6,857 nt of DNA from assembly GCA_938009115.1 (NCBI GenBank), contig CALLHZ010000013.1:1-6857 (forward strand), given 5' to 3'. The position numbers were made by a program, and so were the translations under genes. Below, in pieces: positions 5,239 through 6,857 of the stretch. Source of the stretch: an uncultured Clostridia bacterium. Lineage in GTDB: Bacteria; Bacillota; Clostridia; Peptostreptococcales; Anaerovoracaceae. The notes under the pieces were generated by a model. The model searched no databases, was not told the origin of the DNA, and was given only the letters and a program-made list of their open reading frames with translations. Position 1 is the first letter of the stretch; each line of letters starts with the position of its first letter.

Positions 5239-6246
5239 ATGCGCATCACAAACAATATGATCACCGCCAAATACATCCGCTCTCTTGGGACACTTTCCTT
5301 TGATCTGGATCGCCTGAACACCCAGGTCGCCTCCGGGCGGAGCTTTATGAAATCCTCGGAAAACACCTCGGCGGCCGTCAAGGCATACCAGGTGCGAAGA
5401 GATCTGTCCAAGGCCGAAAGCTACCAGGCGAACATCGATCATGCGCGGTCCTTCCTGACCAATACAGAGTCTGCGCTGTTTCATATGAACGAACTGGTCC
5501 AGACTGCAAAAGAGCGGATCTCGGTAGGCATCAACGGCACGACCACAAAAGATGAACGGGTCATCGTCGCCACAGAGATTCGAAATCTTCAGGACCAGTT
5601 TCTCCAGACACTGAACACGAATGCCTCCGATGTTTACCTCTTTGGTGGAACAAATACCGACGTACAGCCTTTTGAAGTATCCGGCGGAAAGCTGTATTAC
5701 AATACGACTGCGCTGGATATGGCGGCCCCGGGCACAGCCTTGGAAGCCGCGCTTCGTTCGGATTCTCTGTATGTAGACATCGGGCTCAATGCCAGGTTTG
5801 ATCCGCTCACAGGCCAGACAGACAGGAGCACGGTTTTCAACTACTCGATCCCCGGCATCCAGGTTACGGGAAGCGGAACAACGCTGATCCACGGAAAAGA
5901 AACCAGCAACAATCTTTACGACTTGCTGGGCGAGATCGCATCAGAGTTTGAATCCAGTGACTTTTCTACCGGCCGTATGAATGACCTTTTCGGACATCTG
6001 GCCGAGATCGGCGGAAACGTCATCAATACCCTGACGACCGTTGGTTCAAAGACTTCCTATCTGGAATTCATGACCGACCGCATCGAAACCCGGACGCTGA
6101 ACCTCCAGGAAAGCCAGCTTTCCCTGGAGGCGGCAGATCCGGCAGAAGCGATCATTCACTTTGAATCTCAAAAACTGGCTTATATGGCTGCCCTCAAAAT
6201 GGGCACCAGCATCATACAGCCCTCTATCTTTGACTACATGAACTGA
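5239..6246 (+). CDS. flgL: Flagellar hook-associated protein 3 FlgL
   Basis: FlgL (HAP3) is the second junction protein, sitting between FlgK and the flagellin filament. The 335-residue protein has the flagellin-like N-terminal domain, starting MRITNNMITAKYIRSLGTLS. It includes LNTQVASGRSFMKSSE (about 28-43) and a helical stretch to about 140 containing LQDQFLQTLNTNASDVYLFG, where YLFGGTNT is typical of FlgL. The C-terminal helix has SLEAADPAEAIIHFESQKLA and ends SIFDYMN. The middle region (about 150-240) is variable. AGGAGG (5225-5230) lies 8 bases before the ATG, and the gap from flgK is 20 bases, so the two are co-translated from one message. The FlgL-specific C-terminus and position rule out flagellin. 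Confidence 0.97.
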   Translation: MRITNNMITAKYIRSLGTLSFDLDRLNTQVASGRSFMKSSENTSAAVKAYQVRRDLSKAESYQANIDHARSFLTNTESALFHMNELVQTAKERISVGINGTTTKDERVIVATEIRNLQDQFLQTLNTNASDVYLFGGTNTDVQPFEVSGGKLYYNTTALDMAAPGTALEAALRSDSLYVDIGLNARFDPLTGQTDRSTVFNYSIPGIQVTGSGTTLIHGKETSNNLYDLLGEIASEFESSDFSTGRMNDLFGHLAEIGGNVINTLTTVGSKTSYLEFMTDRIETRTLNLQESQLSLEAADPAEAIIHFESQKLAYMAALKMGTSIIQPSIFDYMN

Positions 6247-6277
6247 TCCACGCTGTGACCCCAAGGAGGTGAATGCA

Positions 6278-6857
6278 GTGGAACCGCTTATCACCATTGA
6301 GACTGTGCCCATCACTATCGAATATGTTGAAAAAAAGCCTGCTTGCGATCCTGCGGGGCAAGTAGCTGAGTTGTGTGTCGCCAGGAACGAAAACCGGATC
6401 ACCATTGAGAGCCGGCCCATCACCGTCCAGTTGCAGGATCGTTTTGTATCCAGCCCGGGCTCAAACTGGAATCACCCCACCTATTCCGCATCGGCCCGAT
6501 TTTCGGACAACGGGAACCTGCGCATGGATATCCGCATGGACGAAATGCGCGCCGATGATTTTCTTTTCCGCCAATTCGGCCGCGGCATCGAAAATATTAT
6601 GGACTTTTTACCGAAACCCTCCGGCGATGTTCAGAAAACCCAGGAGCGCATGCAGATCAGCTTTGATTTGAGCCGCCTGCCCGGTGGTCTTCCGGCTGCA
6701 GACGGTATCGATACAAGCTTTCTGCCTCCGGATCTGGAAGTAAAGGTGGTCGAAAGACCCAGGGTTATCATAAAGTATGTCGGGGACCCGATCTATATCC
6801 CAAAGAGCTCTGATCCGGACTATGTACCGCCGGAGGAATCCAGCCAGGGCACGAGCA
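6278..6857 (+). CDS. DUF6470-like protein of the flgL-fliW interval (cut by right edge)
   Basis: The frame starts at GTG 6278 and is open to the edge (193 residues seen). A full AAGGAGGTGA Shine-Dalgarno (6263-6272) sets the start; an ATG at 6273 in another frame stops after about 30 codons. The N-terminus repeats a short beta-strand motif: ITIETVPITI (5-14) and ITIESRPITV (41-50). It ends with VVERPRVIIKYVGDPIYIPK (158-176) and a Pro/Glu/Ser-rich tail. This pattern, and the place just after flgL, resembles the DUF6470 family (YviE in Bacillus subtilis), which commonly lies before fliW and csrA. The function of that family is not established. No signal peptide or membrane helix is seen. The middle (about 65-150) has a Met-rich stretch, LRMDIRMDEMRADD, and I do not recognise it as a known domain. 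The stop codon is outside the window. Confidence 0.6.
   Translation, partial: MEPLITIETVPITIEYVEKKPACDPAGQVAELCVARNENRITIESRPITVQLQDRFVSSPGSNWNHPTYSASARFSDNGNLRMDIRMDEMRADDFLFRQFGRGIENIMDFLPKPSGDVQKTQERMQISFDLSRLPGGLPAADGIDTSFLPPDLEVKVVERPRVIIKYVGDPIYIPKSSDPDYVPPEESSQGTS

Noticed and set aside
5152..5892. Long open frame antisense to flgK/flgL (246 codons)
   Set aside because: It overlaps two certain genes on the other strand, has no recognisable family or ribosome site, and follows their codon pattern.
1..6857. CRISPR, defence, toxin-antitoxin or mobile element system
   Set aside because: No repeats, transposase, integrase or related genes are present; every substantial gene is flagellar.

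Overview
This window is a bacterial flagellar gene cluster made of two divergently transcribed blocks around a 546-base regulatory region. Gene content, gene order, AGGAGG-type ribosome binding sites, a class I cyclic-di-GMP riboswitch before flgB, and the order flgM-flgN-flgK-flgL-(DUF6470-like) all point to a Gram-positive motile bacterium of the Bacillota, most likely class Clostridia. Base composition is moderate, so it is not one of the very AT-rich clostridia. I cannot name the genus.

Left block, minus strand (reads from about 2600 to the left edge): flgB, flgC, fliE and the first 369 codons of fliF. This is the start of a basal-body operon. It encodes proximal rod proteins, the rod/MS-ring adaptor and the MS ring. 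It begins at a near-consensus SigA-type promoter (TTGACA-17-TAATAT) and has a leader of about 290 nt. The leader carries a c-di-GMP-I (GEMM-I) aptamer, a hairpin followed by seven T, a possible 33-codon leader ORF with a good Shine-Dalgarno, and a second terminator-like hairpin inside that ORF.

Right block, plus strand: flgM (anti-sigma-28), a flgN-like chaperone gene, flgK and flgL (hook-filament junction), and a DUF6470-like gene cut by the right edge. Two sigma-28 (SigD/FliA) promoters lie 108 bases apart in front of flgM. Each has TAAA, exactly 15 bases, and a GCCGATAA or GCCGAAAT box. These are late genes, and FlgM would feed back on its own sigma factor.

Together the region separates early rod/ring genes, apparently under SigA and a c-di-GMP riboswitch, from late junction genes under sigma-28. 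The flagellar proteins themselves look ordinary. The part most worth a second look is the flgB leader, where the aptamer, terminator, small ORF and second hairpin overlap in a way that suggests layered control. I saw no mobile element, CRISPR array, tRNA or rRNA.
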